DNA of 64,000 bases from Diorhabda sublineata (Eukaryota; Arthropoda; Insecta; Coleoptera; Chrysomelidae), in contig NC_079480.1 in assembly GCF_026230105.1 (NCBI RefSeq), forward strand, positions 13,434,488 to 13,498,487, read 5' to 3'. Below are positions 47,101 through 60,143 of the stretch, piece after piece. The position numbers and the translations under genes were made by a program. The notes beneath the pieces are model-generated. The model did not search any database, was not told the origin of the DNA, and was given only the letters and a program-made list of their open reading frames with translations. Within the stretch, counting starts at the first letter, position 1; the number at the start of each line of letters is the position of its first letter.

Positions 47101-47478
47101 ATAAGAAGTGTTTCTTTGGTGTTGATATGAAAATTTTGTTGTTAAAGGAATAGTCTAAAATTATCTAGCTGTCGCCCTTATAAAAAGTTTTCTTGGTTTC
47201 ATTTCGAATGTAGAAATGTATTTGTTTCATTTAAGAACGTATTAAAATTAATGTTTACGACAAATCCAGAATGATTTTCTAGGAAAAAGAGCAGACACGC
47301 TAGAAACATAATATTTTATCACGGAAAATGGAAGGCCAGACATGTTACACGCACTCGCTGGTGTGGGCGTTAACCGCACTGCGCCCCTTTATGCATATAC
47401 AAAGATTACATTTATTATTAACAAGGGAGTGCGAAATGTATATTGCAGTTTTGAAAAATTTCATTTTAGGAATGTATA

Positions 47479-48026
47479 CGAGGTCTGGCTATTAAATAAC
47501 AAGACTGTTTACGAAAAAGGGTTTTATTATGGAAATTAATTCTACATTCGAACTCTCCCCTTCAATATACTTCCCTCCTCTCGCCACACATTTTTCCAAA
47601 CGTTTTTTTCATTGATCAAAGCAGTGCAGGAAGTCTTCTTTGGTGAGCACCTTTAGGAGCTCTGCCGTTTTTTGCTTTACCGTTTCCATCGACTCAAATC
47701 GGGTCCCTTTCAAACCAGATCTTTTCTAACCTTTTTAATCTTTTAAAGAAACCTGAGCAGACTTTTGTCATTTGTAATTCCTCGTGTAAAATTTTCTAAC
47801 CGCTTACAGCCTTGGCAAACAGTCACAGGGCGACTTGAGCACTGGTCGTCCTCAGTGCTCTCTCGGGCATCACTACAGCGCTCAAAAACACGCGCACGAG
47901 ATAGAGAATTGTCCCAATAGGCCTCTTGCAACAATTTATAGCACTCAGTCGTAGCTACTGCACAAATACTATTATATTGACGGAAATGTATTTTGGGAGG
48001 TCTCGATATTTAATAGCCAAATCTCG
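47479..48026 (-). mobile_element. 548-bp mariner deletion derivative, sister of 39741-40149
   Basis: The ends (CGAGGTCTGGCTATTAAATA at 47479; its complement in degraded form at 48026) are flanked by TA. On the minus strand the N-terminal remnant reads LLQEAYWDNSLSRARVFER and DARESTEDDQCSSRPVTV, and the C-terminal end reads GTRFESMETVKQKTAELLKV, FLHCFDQ and EKCVARGGKYIEG. The catalytic middle is deleted. Same family as the element at 39741, which keeps less of the 3' part. Confidence 0.88.
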
Positions 48027-48029
48027 TAC

Positions 48030-49485
48030 AATATTAAACAATGTATTGCAGTATCTCATCAATTTTTTCATACATTGTGACAGAACGGAAAAAGCGCGAA
48101 GATTTTCACAAAATAAATATGAAATCGGGTCAAGCAAAGTGTATTAGTACAGTCAATGAAGCTGAAAATCAGGTTTAGCCACCGAATTTATTGAAACTAA
48201 ATGGATTTGCATGAAAACTGAATGAGTTTCGTCTTATGCTCAATATCAAAAGTGACATAAGTGGGAATAACGTGTTTTATTGTTTAGGTATAAAAACTAC
48301 ATCTGAAGGAAATAATTGAAAAAATTAAGTTTTAATCATGTTATTAGTAAAAATCTTGTTCAAGGATAAATATTAAATAGTGTTTCATGTTCTCGAACGT
48401 ATTTTATTGTATATTTGATGTTTACAACCCCTAATGTAACCCTTAAAAACAACCCTTATGCAAAAAATTAGGACAAAAAGTACTTTTTTATGATTTCGTA
48501 TAATTAAATTGTGGAATTATTTAAAATGAAAGCGATTTTGGAAGTGATAGAAGAATTTTCTCTTTTCAACCCCTAAAAACTACCCTGGTATTGAGAAATA
48601 TGCAAAAAAATGCTTTTTAAAGGATATATGCATATATATAAATGTTTCCAAACGCCTATGTGCATTCTTATCTTAACATTTTACTCAAAAAAAATGTTTT
48701 TTAACAAAAGTCGATGAATTTTGAAGCTATAGTATCTTTTAAAAAAGCATTTCGAAGGAAATTATACGGGGTGTGAACTCATATTGATGAAAAATCTTAT
48801 TTAAAGGGAAAGGGTTGAGGAGATCGAGACAGGTGATTTTTACACAAGTTAGTACTAACGACAATATCTCCTTTATTTTCTATATTACAGAAATGAAAAA
48901 AGGAAATTTATTGATTTTGTTTTCCATAATTTTTCACGTATTTTTTATAGTTTTAGAGTTATTATTTGATTATGGTAATTTTTTGGAAAAATTAAAAATA
49001 CGTTCAAAACTTCAACCGTACCTTTTTCAAAAAATACGTATTCTAAACCGGTCTTACCTCAGGATCATATTAATAATAGAATAAAACTAATTGTAAAAGA
49101 TCTACGCTTGATTTCAATTTTGGTGGGAATGGCACCACTTTAACTGCTCATTTTTCTCTAAAACATATGAGTGAACAATTTATTTTTGAGACCATAACTT
49201 CTTCAATTATTATGCATGTAAAATTAACCTCCTTTTCATTATTTGAAGTTGAGCCCATCTATTCAAGTATTCTCTCCAAAATAAGTCTCCTCTCACTAAT
49301 CATTTGTTGCTTTCTATTGGACGTAGAACATTTTATAAAAAATGATTTGCTTAATTTTTTTATAAGCTATAAATTTGTTTATCACACTTTTTTCAATAAA
49401 ATGCGTATTTTAGAGTAATTGCGAAAAATACTTTAAAAATGTGACTTATTTCACTCAAAATTTCAAGTTTTCAATCGTAAATAAC
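48030..49485. other. AT-rich spacer
   Basis: No gene recognised. Phe/Ile-rich frames at 48815-49084 and 49167-49418 reflect base composition. Confidence 0.4.
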
Positions 49486-49489
49486 TGGG

Positions 49490-49790
49490 AAGCTCTTGGA
49501 TCTTGACTGGGAAGTGATACCACATCCCTCATACAGCCCTGATCTGGCACCATCTGATTAGCATCGAATTTTACATTTTACATTCTTTTAATGGTCATAC
49601 CTTCACAAATGACGATGTTCTTCAAATGCACTATGTTCAGTTTTTTGCTGATAAGGACCAGACGGAATCATGAAGTTGAAAGAAAGATGGCAAAAGGTCA
49701 TTGAGCAAAATGGAAAATATATAATTGATGAAAAACTATTTTCTGTTTAATTTTATATTACAAAATCTAAATTACTTTGTCGCTAACCAA
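49490..49790 (+). mobile_element. 3' end of a mariner element, SETMAR/cecropia-like
   Basis: LLDLDWEVIPHPSYSPDLAP followed by SD (third catalytic Asp) and, after frame breaks, GIMKLKERWQKVIEQNGKYI with ID. This is the C-terminal pattern of cecropia-type mariners, distinct from the other mariners here. Truncated 5'. Confidence 0.8.
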
Positions 49791-52700
49791 TTATATACAT
49801 ATACAGTAGAAATCTTACAAATTTGGAACATAGACTATTTGGCGAGAATTGCGAAATCATCTCGAAAACGGTTATTATATTATTATAAATCGAGCTGAAT
49901 AGCAATATCCAATTACTTACTACGTACATGATCCCATTTCAACCCTTAGAACAAGAAATTGAAAGACGAAGCTCATCTCAAAATGATGCTGATTTTAGAG
50001 GTATATCAAGTAAGCCCTCGTTTTATTGCTTGGTAGTTTCCGTTATAAATCTTGTCTTCCTCACTTATTAGTTCTTTGATTTTTCAAGTTTGAACTTTGT
50101 TCAATGTATTTTCTAGTTTTCACCATCTATAGTTCATTAACTTTATCTCATTTTAGCTGTCTCCCTTTTGATTTTTTTCTCTTACTTTTGATTAGATCTT
50201 TTGCTTAACTCGTGGCTAATAAATATACTTTTTATCTATTTTTTCTATCTTAACTATTTCATCTTTAAACATTCAATAATATAGAAAATCTCAACTGCCT
50301 TCTAAAAATAAAATTTTGGTTACGTGATAATTATTTCAGACCTCATTATTTTCAGGTTGTTATCTAGTAAATGCAACTACAAATATTTCTTTCTTAATCA
50401 CCAAATAACGTGTAATTGCTTTTGTTAACAGTCCACAAGTTTATTCGAAAGGGAATTGGATAGCTTCGCTCCATAAATATAAAAATAAAACTAATCACAA
50501 GATTTGTATTTCTTTTTTTATTTTAATGAATGAAAATTGAAATGTTTTTGGAATTCAATACAGAGGGTGTCTTTTAAATGATGTTGACTTCCAATGATCA
50601 ATTAAATAATCATACAAGAAAGTTTTAATATTCGAAGTATAACCCATCGTATTCTATGGTTCTAACGTTCGGCAAGCTTCTTGAGACTTTAGTAGAAACA
50701 TTCTTTGGGATTAGATGAAAAAAATTATGCGTTTCGAATATATTCTGTCCTTTGTTTTACCACTGATTTTCTATGTTCAGGTTTCTTAGAACAACCCAAG
50801 ACATGGGAAAGCATGAAAGCTTCGGTACAAATTAAGAGATAACTACGCAGTTGCCTAGGGCGTCATAAGGCTGAAAAGTCATTATAAAATAAAATAGGGT
50901 GTTAATGCAAAAGGCACGCAAAGGAAGTACCATACAAAAAAAGGAGCATCATTGTAAATACCTTCCAGAAAAAAATCCCTGGAGAAAAATTTGAGTTAGA
51001 ATTTTTTGCAATATAAAGAAAATGAGGCACTGAATTGTTGAAAAACTAGAAAATTAGTTTTGTACAGCTAGAGCTCCATCAAATGCCGTGGACAATCTAG
51101 AATTATTTCCAGAGAAGATTGGAATTTGTATTATAATTAAATAAATTTCACATTTATTTTATTTCTCTATATAAATTTACCTATAGAAACTTATGAACAC
51201 AATTTTAAATTTTCTTTTTCTTCGTTTTAATTGCAAGTAATAACGCATCTAATACAAAGATCATCTTTTGGAAGGCAAGGATTTGTTTACACACTTCTAG
51301 TAAACTTTCTGCTTGAAACTTGATTAATTCATGTGGCGCTATATTATTATTTTCTATATCAAATTTAATCATACAGTTGTGATACATTGCTCTAACCCCA
51401 TTCAAAACTGGATTTTTAAAAGAAAAAAATTATGACAATCACTGATTCAAACAAGCTATGTGGACGAAAATATCAGAAAACGTCCATTCTGGATAAGTTT
51501 TTGAAGAAATTTATTTCTTATCGACCTGCCAAGAAGAAGAAACGAGTAGAAAGAACAGATTTGAACAAAAAGGAACTTCATATACTCTAGCATATGAAAA
51601 AACTGAAATTATATTTTTTCAAAATAAAACCAAACAGGAATCTGTTCTATTCGTTTTGTTCCCCAAATAAATAGAGTATAAAAAGTGTCATACAACAGGA
51701 ATTCATAAAAATTTTAATGGTAGAGGGTAATTATTCTTTGCCATTCCTCTCATCCCCTGCAAGAATTACTACTTCAGGTCATGCAATCCTGTCAATGCGA
51801 GCCTAGAGTCTCATCCTTCATCCCGTTCTTTCTCCGAACTATTTTTTTGACGTTGGCATGTTACAGTCATATACGTAGAAATTTTTATGATTTTACTATA
51901 AGTATTTTGCCATATACAGATAGTTTTAACTCGTCGTGGGACACCCTATATAGTTACAGCACATAGAGAGTTACGACGAGCAATTCAAATTCAAAGATAC
52001 CATTTTTACATATATACACATAGAATGATCTGTATTTTCGTTTTTCTGTAATCAAATGCTTAGTTTTCCATATTACCATATATCAAAAATTATACATAAC
52101 GGATTCTGGAGGCTCAACGACGAATATACTTATTCACACTCCATACTATTTATTATAAAAACGTAATACGTCCTCAATAAACAAATAGAGAATAAGAAGT
52201 TGGTTTTAACAAGTTGAGACATGTTTAAATAGAGTCGTAGGAAGTTTCACACATGGAAACCTATCTAATTGCTTATGAGGTAACCATCTTTGATGTTTTG
52301 GCCTTTTTTCGGGATTGAAAATAAACGAAAATTTACTAAATGTTTGTTTGTATGTCAAATTATACATTAAATGTGGAAACTTTGTGTGTTACTTAGAAAA
52401 CACTATGAATCCGTATCTAAGAAAAAACGTAGCTTATAAATATAATATAAAGAAAAAGTATTTGACCAACTGAAATGAAATGAAATATTAAACTTCAAAG
52501 GATTCATCTGGATTTATCTGGAGGATATTCTGAATGATATCTCAGATATTTTTTCAGGGAAATTCTATTGTGATCTGAATTTACCAATATTTTTAAAATG
52601 AATGTTTGCTGGAATATTTTTTTTGCATAATACAAATTCAAATATACTACTTCGAATTTAAGCACAAAATAGAAAAATGGCTTGGGCGACCACAAACGCT

Positions 52701-53050
52701 TTGTCACTTGGGTCTTTATCGCGTTCTTTCACCTTCTGGTTACCACTGCACCATCGAACAAACCATTCTGAGTTTTCCTCGTCTAGAAACATAGTCAAAA
52801 CATTCTATTTTTTGTTTGTAGACTTTTCGCTTTATCTTCACCGTTCATTTATTCCAATATTTCATAGTTCACACGTTACTTATTTCTTGTATTCAATTTC
52901 TATTGATTCTAGAGTAGTTTTGCCTTCCTCTTTCTTCATTTTTTCTTCATTTCTGCTTCATACATCATGTCAAGTAGTATCATTGTGAGTTCAATATGTT
53001 TTTTGAATTTGAATTATCTATTACCTTGGAAAATCAGTGTTTAGCAGAAA
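49791..53050. other. AT-rich spacer with one repeat end
   Basis: No coding gene recognised. The repeat end at 51919-51951 is listed separately. A 103-codon frame at 52677-52988 and a 66-codon one at 51205-51405 have no relatives I know. Confidence 0.35.
51919..51951 (-). repeat. Isolated end of the 59670-60140 element family
   Basis: TAACTCGTCGTGGGACACCC with the preceding AGATAGTTT is the same terminal repeat as at 60112-60140. No partner end is seen nearby, so this copy is truncated. Confidence 0.85.
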
Positions 53051-53054
53051 AAAA

Positions 53055-53255
53055 AAATCACCAGAGCCCGTCGCGAAGAGATTCTCGTTGTGTGTCTGAT
53101 TTAGTGTACTCTAAAATCTTTCTAGGTGGTCGAGCTAATAATGGCGAAGGACATAATGGATTGTTGATACGAAAATTTGAGGTTTCGTCCAAGTTTAGTA
53201 AATTGAGAGCGGGTTCTCTTACAATAAATAAAATTCCTACCACATCCAACATTTA
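53055..53255 (-). mobile_element. Possible CENP-B/jerky-type DDE transposase scrap
   Basis: Minus strand NLLNLDETSNFRINNP and LLARPPRKILEYTKSD resemble the first catalytic Asp region of DDE_1 transposases (..NLDETGF.L.P.....LA..G.K..Y..T). The frame is 64 codons, with nothing recognisable on either side. Alternative: chance similarity. Confidence 0.35.
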
Positions 53256-53330
53256 GTTCAGACCTTGCACCGTCGGATTGCTATTTATTCAAATACATGC
53301 GTGGAAAATGTTTAATCTTAAGGCTGGTTA
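53250..53330 (+). mobile_element. Short mariner C-terminal scrap
   Basis: FSSDLAPSDCYLFKYMRGK is the mariner motif YSPDLAPSDY.LF...K.. containing the last catalytic Asp. Nothing else of the element was recognised nearby. Confidence 0.6.
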
Positions 53331-54369
53331 ACAACTGACATTCATTCTAGTGCTGTATCACAGCGTAAAAATGTGCGTTGTGCATTAATGCTCAGTCTGT
53401 ACGTCGCATTTCCAATTGATGACATCATTGTGAATCCTACGGCGTGTAATTAAAGATAGAATTGAGTAGGAAGTTTTTAATTCTATTGGGGTAAGTCATA
53501 ATGATGAAAACGGCAATTTTTTTCAAATCCAATTCTAAACATAAAAAGAAATACAATACTGAGCTAGAAAGATCAATATTGGAAATCCCATCCAACATAA
53601 ATAGTAAGTTTCCTTCACGAATTTGTTTGACGGCAATTAGTACGTCCATATATACGAAGCAAACCCTTTGACGTACGTTGAAAAACTTACAACTGACGAA
53701 AAGCGCGCGTCGTGTGCGACAAAAATTTTTTACGTGAGATGTAGACCCGGCTTAACGCAATGTGAAAATTTCTTGCATCGAAACCAAAAGAATGATTTTC
53801 GTAGGTACTCGCTTAACGTTAAAAATTGAAAACTGACATTATTTGAGGAAAATATGGTTTCGAAAATTTTTATCTCAAATTACTAATTTTATCTTATTGG
53901 TTAATAAATATTTTATTAGCTACAGAATCGATTTTGCGAGATTTATTATTCAATGAAAGCAATTCCACCAGAATTACCGCTATTATGAGGAGAAAACTCA
54001 ATATTGAATTCAATTATATTGCTATGTAAAGTTGACTGATCGTTTAACACTTTTTATTACTTCGGAGCAATTCATTTTATCAAGTTCAGTTCTCAATCAA
54101 AATTGACGCCAATAATTTCAGAGATATAGAAAAATCCAGAAATATTTATACAGAGAGAACAAATAATATTTAACTAAATTGAACTTAAATAAGGCACGCA
54201 GGCACGCACGATCTCTATCGCACAATATAAGGTCATCTTGGAATCAAAATGTGAAGTATAATGTATGCAGTATATCTGTTATGAAGTTTTTCATTCCATA
54301 AGTAGTATTTGATGCAAAGACACGTCTATATATGTATTATAACTCTCTATAAGTTATTCAGTATTCACT

Positions 54370-55060
54370 TGTGGAGATGGAACTGTTCATCATTACTTCC
54401 ACCAAGTGGGAGTTTCTCCGCGCAAGGAACTTAGTGCTTGTGGAGATTGGTAGCTAACTGAGGTTTATGGTGGAGAGTGTATGCCCTATAAGCACCTCCT
54501 CAAATGGTACAAGGCTTTTGCTGATGATGGTTGGGAAGTTCATAACGAAAAGCGTAATGGAAGACCGTCGGCTTCGGATACGATTGTTCAGAAGATCAAG
54601 AGTGAGCTAAAAGATCTGATGGTTTTTTTTTGAACATAATCTCATGGCAAAATTGAAAGAACAACAGAGGTGGGTGCTCTCTGGGTCCTCGGATGCTGAC
54701 TGAATGACACTAGAAGCAACACATTAACTAAGTTTCTTCAACAATGTAAGTGGGTAGGAAACAAGCAGAAGCTGCTGGATTCTATCGTTACAGGAGATGA
54801 AACGATTATAACCTCGAAACAAAACAACAATCTCGTCTGGTTTAACGCCACCAAAGACGGTCGGCTGGAAAGGTTATAGCGACTGTGTTTTGAGATCAAA
54901 AGTTGGTACTCCTCATTGATTACATAAAACATGAAACTTTAATAGATTGTTATATATCATTCCTTGTATAGCGAGGATTTACTATCTAGCGATTATCATT
55001 TCTTTGGTGCAAACGCTTTAAGAGCGACGATGAAATCTTCCCACTCTGTATGATTTGTAA
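54370..55060 (+). mobile_element. Degraded mariner element
   Basis: The N-terminal region reads EVYGGECMPYKHLLKWYKAF, ADDGWEVHNEKRNGRPSASD and TIVQKIKSELKDL (54465-54620). The first catalytic region reads LLDSIVTGDETII (54770-54808; the usual D.IVTGDETW). The 3' region has LLSSDYHFFG (54975-55005; the usual APSDYHLF). Stops and deletions are common. Another mariner subfamily. Confidence 0.75.
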
Positions 55061-55879
55061 TGATTATGATTTATAAATTATAAAACATTTAGAAAATAAA
55101 GTTTGTTGTAAAATTTTTTTGATTTTATGAGAAACAATCCCTTATGATGATATAATTTATTTTCGTAAGACATTAAGATGAGTTTTTATACAAGAAAGTT
55201 TTCAAGTTATAGATAGTTATTAATTCATAGTATTTATAATTTTTCTATGTTTTCATTAGATGGCCGATTGCATTAATACTTGAGTCCCTTATTTTCGATC
55301 AAATATCAGTAACATTTCGATATAAGGTGGGGAAGATTCTAGTTTCTTTTTTTCAGAATTTAAAACTGAAATATTATTCTTATAACCTCAAATTAAAAGC
55401 ATGTTAGTTTGTTGATGAATGATAGTGTGGTTTTTAAGTAAAAGTGTGCAAAAAAATTCAGACCATCATGAAAATCAGACAAAAGCATAATCTATACTAC
55501 AATGTATAAATTAATAGCAATAAACAATGTATATTTGTAAAAAGTTTCGGAAGCTTACTTTTGGTACAATCGTTATCAATCTGATCCTTCTGATATTAGC
55601 AAAGGATTGATGATATAACGTTATATTAGTTTTTTCTTAATAGATTCAGATATTATGAAAAGAAAGCAAATTAAATACGATTCACAAGTTATTTTCTCCT
55701 GATAATGATGTTTTTATAGGTAGTCTTAACATTTGTAATAAAAAACTTCTTTCTGCTTACCTCTATCCAACGTATACATTTCCTGGGTAGAAAAGTTTTC
55801 TATTTCCTCGCCAGAGAAGAAAAGTTATTTTTCACCCTATAGAGGAAAAGAAATAGTGACGTCATAAAATTATATTTAC

Positions 55880-55975
55880 ATACTAGCTTTTACTTGCGGC
55901 TTCTCTCACATTAAAGTTATTGAATAAGGTCAGAGATCATATCAATAGAAATGAATCAATATGTCCTGTACGTTT
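55880..55975 (+). repeat. Second copy of the 24749 repeat, cut by a LINE
   Basis: ACTAGCTTTTACTTGCGGCT and the next 70 bases follow the start of the repeat at 24749-24860. The match stops where the minus-strand LINE ends. A piece at about 57420-57540 (TTTCACGAAGACCGGTTAAG, GCGTGAAAGCG) may be the rest of the repeat beyond the LINE. Confidence 0.6.
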
Positions 55976-57110
55976 GGCCCTCTTTTTGAATCTTACTGAG
56001 AAGCTGAACTCCAGCTCTCGTACCACCTCTTTGGTGGTCTGCCTACAGGTCTGCGTGTGTTCGGTCTCTGAGTTTTAGACCATCTGTCTTCTGGCATTCT
56101 TTCTACGTGATCCCTCCAGAATTTTTTTGTGCTCTAACTCATCTCACCACATCCTGTATGCCCAATTCTTCTCTCATGTCATCACTCCTTATTCAGTCCC
56201 TGAGGGTGACTCCCTTGATGGTTCGCAGTATTTTCATCTCTGTGTTGTTCATCTTTTTGTTGTTGTCTCGGCTCTGGTTTCTAAGGCATATGTGAGAATA
56301 GGTTTAGCACACGTTTTATAGATTCTGGTCTTGCTCTGTGAACTGATCGATTTGTTTCTCCACACTCCAACCGCTAACTTTTGATGCTTTCATCTTTTGT
56401 GTTCGTGCCTCCTCTGTCAGGTATCTTTCACTATATATATTCACTCCCAGCTAATTGGATTTGATACCTGCTGTCTGCATAAAACAATACCTTTAGGGAA
56501 CGGTGACCCATTCTGTATCCTGCATCGACTTTATTGACTTCCTCGATAATTTGATCCATGATGATGTTGAATAAAGTTGGGCTAAAGGCTGTCTTCCTGC
56601 CAACACCAGTATTAATTTGAACCTCTTCAGGGAGTCTTACCTTAGTTTTAATTCTTGTTCTGGTTCCGGTATAAAGTTCTTTGATGACTCGTTGGTACTT
56701 ATAGTATCCCAGGCGTATTCTATCAAATGCTTTGGTGAAGTCAACAAAGCAGACAAACATTGGTTTATTGAATTCTATCGACTTCTCCACCAAATGACGA
56801 ACTATGAATATTGCGTCCACTGTTGATCTATTAGACCTCAATCGCTGTTGTTCTTCGGAAGTTGGTACCTTATCCCTTATTTTATTTGCCAATATCTTAG
56901 TAAAAAGTTTAAGAACCGAACAGAGAAAAGTTATATTCCTAAAATATTTTGTATATTGGTAGGGATATACTGGATTTCCATTCATCTGGGATAGTCTTCT
57001 GAAATAGTCGCGTTAGCTCTTTTTGTAATTCTATTCCTTCGTACTTAATAAGTTCATTGTTTATATTATCAATGCCAGGTGTCTTCTGGTTCTTCAGTTT
57101 TTTTGTTGTT
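55975..57110 (-). mobile_element. LINE with most of the reverse transcriptase and 3' tail
   Basis: The longest open frame of the window (184 codons, 56985-56431, minus) lies here: ITFLCSVLKLFTKILANKIR, TSEEQQRLRSNRSTVDAIFI, VRHLVEKSIEFNKPMFVCFV, DFTKAFDRIRL (RT motif with the first catalytic Asp), INTGVGRKTAFSPTLFNIIM (the usual G.RQGD.LSPTLFNI) and LKVLFYADS, where the catalytic YADD has lost its second Asp. Downstream, broken frames carry TEMKILRTIKGVTLRD.IRS, DVVR.VRA and a DRTHADL..TDQQRGG tail. The upstream NQKTPG.D.INNELIK-type segment is shifted (57100-57000). RTE-like/endonuclease-RT group. The 5' endonuclease is missing. Confidence 0.88.
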
Positions 57111-59669
57111 TATGATTAAAAGCAAAAGTTATAATTTCTTATTTTGCTTAAAAATTATTTGAATTCATCTGTAAAACTTAACAATAAAGTTTTTAAACAC
57201 TGATTCACCAGAAACGTTACCATTGGAACATACGCATGATCTGCATTTCTGCATTATGAATTCTTCTCTACTGCACTTAGTAACAGCCGAAACGATAGTC
57301 AATTGGATTGGATATTGTCGTGAACTTTGGTAATACAGTGGAGCGGTATTACATTACTCAGGATTGGAACTCCATTGCTGGAATGCTAGATGGCGTTGAG
57401 GAACCTAGATTTTGAGATTTTTTATTGATTCATATCCTATGTTATTTCTAATACCTGCAAGAATATGTGTACAAAGTTTCACGAAGACCGGTTAAGTAGT
57501 TTTCGCGTGAAAGCGTAAGAGGAGGAAAATGTTCAAACCAGATGGTTGGAAGAAATACTATTCTTGAAATTTCTAAAAACAATCTAAAATTGGGGGCAGA
57601 AGAACCTCAGAAAGCTTACTTGCAAATTTTGGAGGAGACTTCTTGCTTTGAAGCAACAGGAAGTTGGAGGTCGCTGAAGGATATTTACAGCAAATCAAAA
57701 AATTTCAAACCAAGCTTTGAGTGTTAATAAAATGAATGCCATTGCTGTTAATGAATATATCATGAAAACTGCGTTGATTTTAGCCCTCATTTTCAGTGGT
57801 TTTCCAATAACCACTACTCAAAATTGCTGTTTCAACAGTATAATTAATCACTTTACCTTCTTCTTAGTTCTAGTTGTTCGATAATTTTTGTTGTTTTTAA
57901 GGTTGTAAGTTGTATTTGAAGTACAATTATTGATTTGCACAATCTGGCTTACCTCTTAAATGATAAAGGACTACATCCTGAACTTTTCCTACTACAGGCA
58001 CTAGTACAAATTAAAAAAGGGACTACATGAGTTTACAAAGCGTATAGTCCTTTAGATAACAACACAGCAAAATCCCAAAAATCACATTTTCTTGAAGCTA
58101 ATTGGTGACAAATTAACCTTTAGAGCATAAGATCTTTCTTTGTGATGGTTTTTGGTAATTATTTTTTGATTTTACGTTTCTGGGCAAGAGATGTGTTGTT
58201 TGCTCATCAGATCTTTCCCAGGGAAAATGATAAGATAGTAAAGCAATTATACTCTTAATAGAATTAGTGAGCTACAAGTTTTGATATATATAAAATGAGG
58301 AGTAAGAATTTTCACATATTAAACCGATATTACTTCTTGTACACCCCCGATGAAAAAACATAAAGTAGTGATAAAGTAGACTAACGGATTTTGTGGTTTT
58401 AAGAGCGCTATAAACTTCAATCTGAGGACATTAATATGTAAAAACCGCAAATTTTCGACTTGAGCCTTGTTCCAAGCTAATGGACCATAAACAGTAATAT
58501 AATAGAATATAATATGATGAAAATAAACAAGAAATGATGCGAAAAAACCAGGGGGTTGATAAATTAGCTATAACTCACAAAAAATTATGTAAAATAACTT
58601 TTTAGACAAAAATTTGGTAATGCTAATGACAAATGAAACGTTTATTGTAAACATATAGATACAGGTATAGAAAGGAAGGTTGGTCATAAGAACTATCACT
58701 CTCTAATAATTAACTGATAAATCTGCATTGAATAAAGTTGAAAATCTTTATCATGGATACAAGTGATGGAATAAACACTATCGATAAACTGTTGATTTTA
58801 GAAAATATAGTAAAAGGGTGAATTAAACAAAAAACGACTTCGGTTGGTGAATAATATAATAACGCCCCGGATCACACTAATACCTTCGCCACAGGCATAC
58901 TTGCAGACTCGAAAAAATGAGTTTTTCACACAGGATAAATAAGTTGAAGCATCGCTGGGTCAAGTGTATTAAACTTAAAACATACTTCATTGGAAGTAAA
59001 TCGCCATTTTCTATTTTTCGAACTTTCTATTTGTAGCCTTATGGAACCCTCGTAGAATTTTGAGCTACTTCTCAATTTTTAATTAAAATTTTTTGGTAAC
59101 AAGAGTAGTAAAATACTTGGAGACATGATTTTCTTCTTTATCCTTCATTTTCTGCATTATTAAAAGCTTTTCAAAAATCGAAACAAATCAGTAAATTTTT
59201 AACGCGCTATCAAAGATACATACAGCTTTGCGTTGTTTTGGTAGAACAACACATTGTTGATAAAATAGTAGAGGTGGCTAAGGGAGCTCTCAAAAAAATT
59301 CGGAACCAAAGAAAACGATAATAACATAATTGAAATACTCCGTAGTCGCCTTGTTATAACTTGATAAAAAACTCTAGCGTAATACTATAGATACATGTGG
59401 AGTAAATAGCTTTTCTAGTGTCTTTTCTAACTATCCAGTGCTTTAGGATCATTTCAACTGAATTACAATATAATATAATAGCTGTTATGTGTTTTTGTGC
59501 TAAGTGGAAATTAGTTTTAACTGATAAATTTTGTAAATAATTATACGAATAGAGCAGAATGGGAAACGGAATATTAGCTACACTGAAAATTTACTCAAGA
59601 TATTTATACCACAAACGTTAGGATTTATGGTTTTAACCCCAAAAATTCATTGTATTGTTTTCTACTATA
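57111..59669. other. AT-rich spacer
   Basis: A 61-codon frame at 57542-57727 (GSWRSLKDIYSK..) is unrecognised. No other coding or mobile-element signal was seen, apart from the possible repeat piece near 57420-57540. Confidence 0.35.
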
Positions 59670-60140
59670 CAGGGTGTCCCACGACGAGTTACAACTATCT
59701 GTATATGGTAAAATACATGAATTTGCCTTATTTTTTACCTCTGAATGTATTAAAATAGAAAAAACCGTTTAAAAAAATAAAAAAATTTGATATTTACGAA
59801 GTTAAATTTTTATACACACCCTGTATAAAATGAGAAATTTTTCAACATAGATTCAAATACGTCTGACCTTTTTAAAAGCAACTAAATAGAAACCATTCTC
59901 ATATCTTTAAGGGTCAACAACAGTCAAATCTTTTACAAAAAAATAAATAACTCAAAAAGTATGAATTTTTCGAAAAAAGTTTTTAGACAATAGTATACTA
60001 ATATTTCACGTAGATTTTCAAAATATATTAATATACAGGGTAATCCAATTAAAATAACACAGTTATCTGTAATCTTTGAAAATATTTTAGTATCCGGAAA
60101 CCTAAACGTAGATAGTTTTAACTCGTCGTGGGACACCCTG
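59670..60140. mobile_element. Complete 471-bp small inverted-repeat element (MITE)
   Basis: About 30-bp terminal inverted repeats start CAGGGTGTCCCACGACGAGT and are almost perfect. TA lies on both sides, the typical Tc1/mariner target. No coding capacity. Inside there are further CACCCTGTATA (59818) and TACAGGG (60035) motifs, suggesting a nested smaller element or internal inverted repeats. Confidence 0.9.
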
Positions 60141-60143
60141 TAT

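Noticed and set aside
48815..49418. Hydrophobic frames that look like small membrane proteins
   Set aside because: Phe/Ile/Leu richness follows from T-rich sequence. No start context, splice or homologue.
57542..57727. 61-codon plus-strand frame with balanced composition
   Set aside because: No family recognised and no supporting exon structure. It may be decayed mobile-element sequence.
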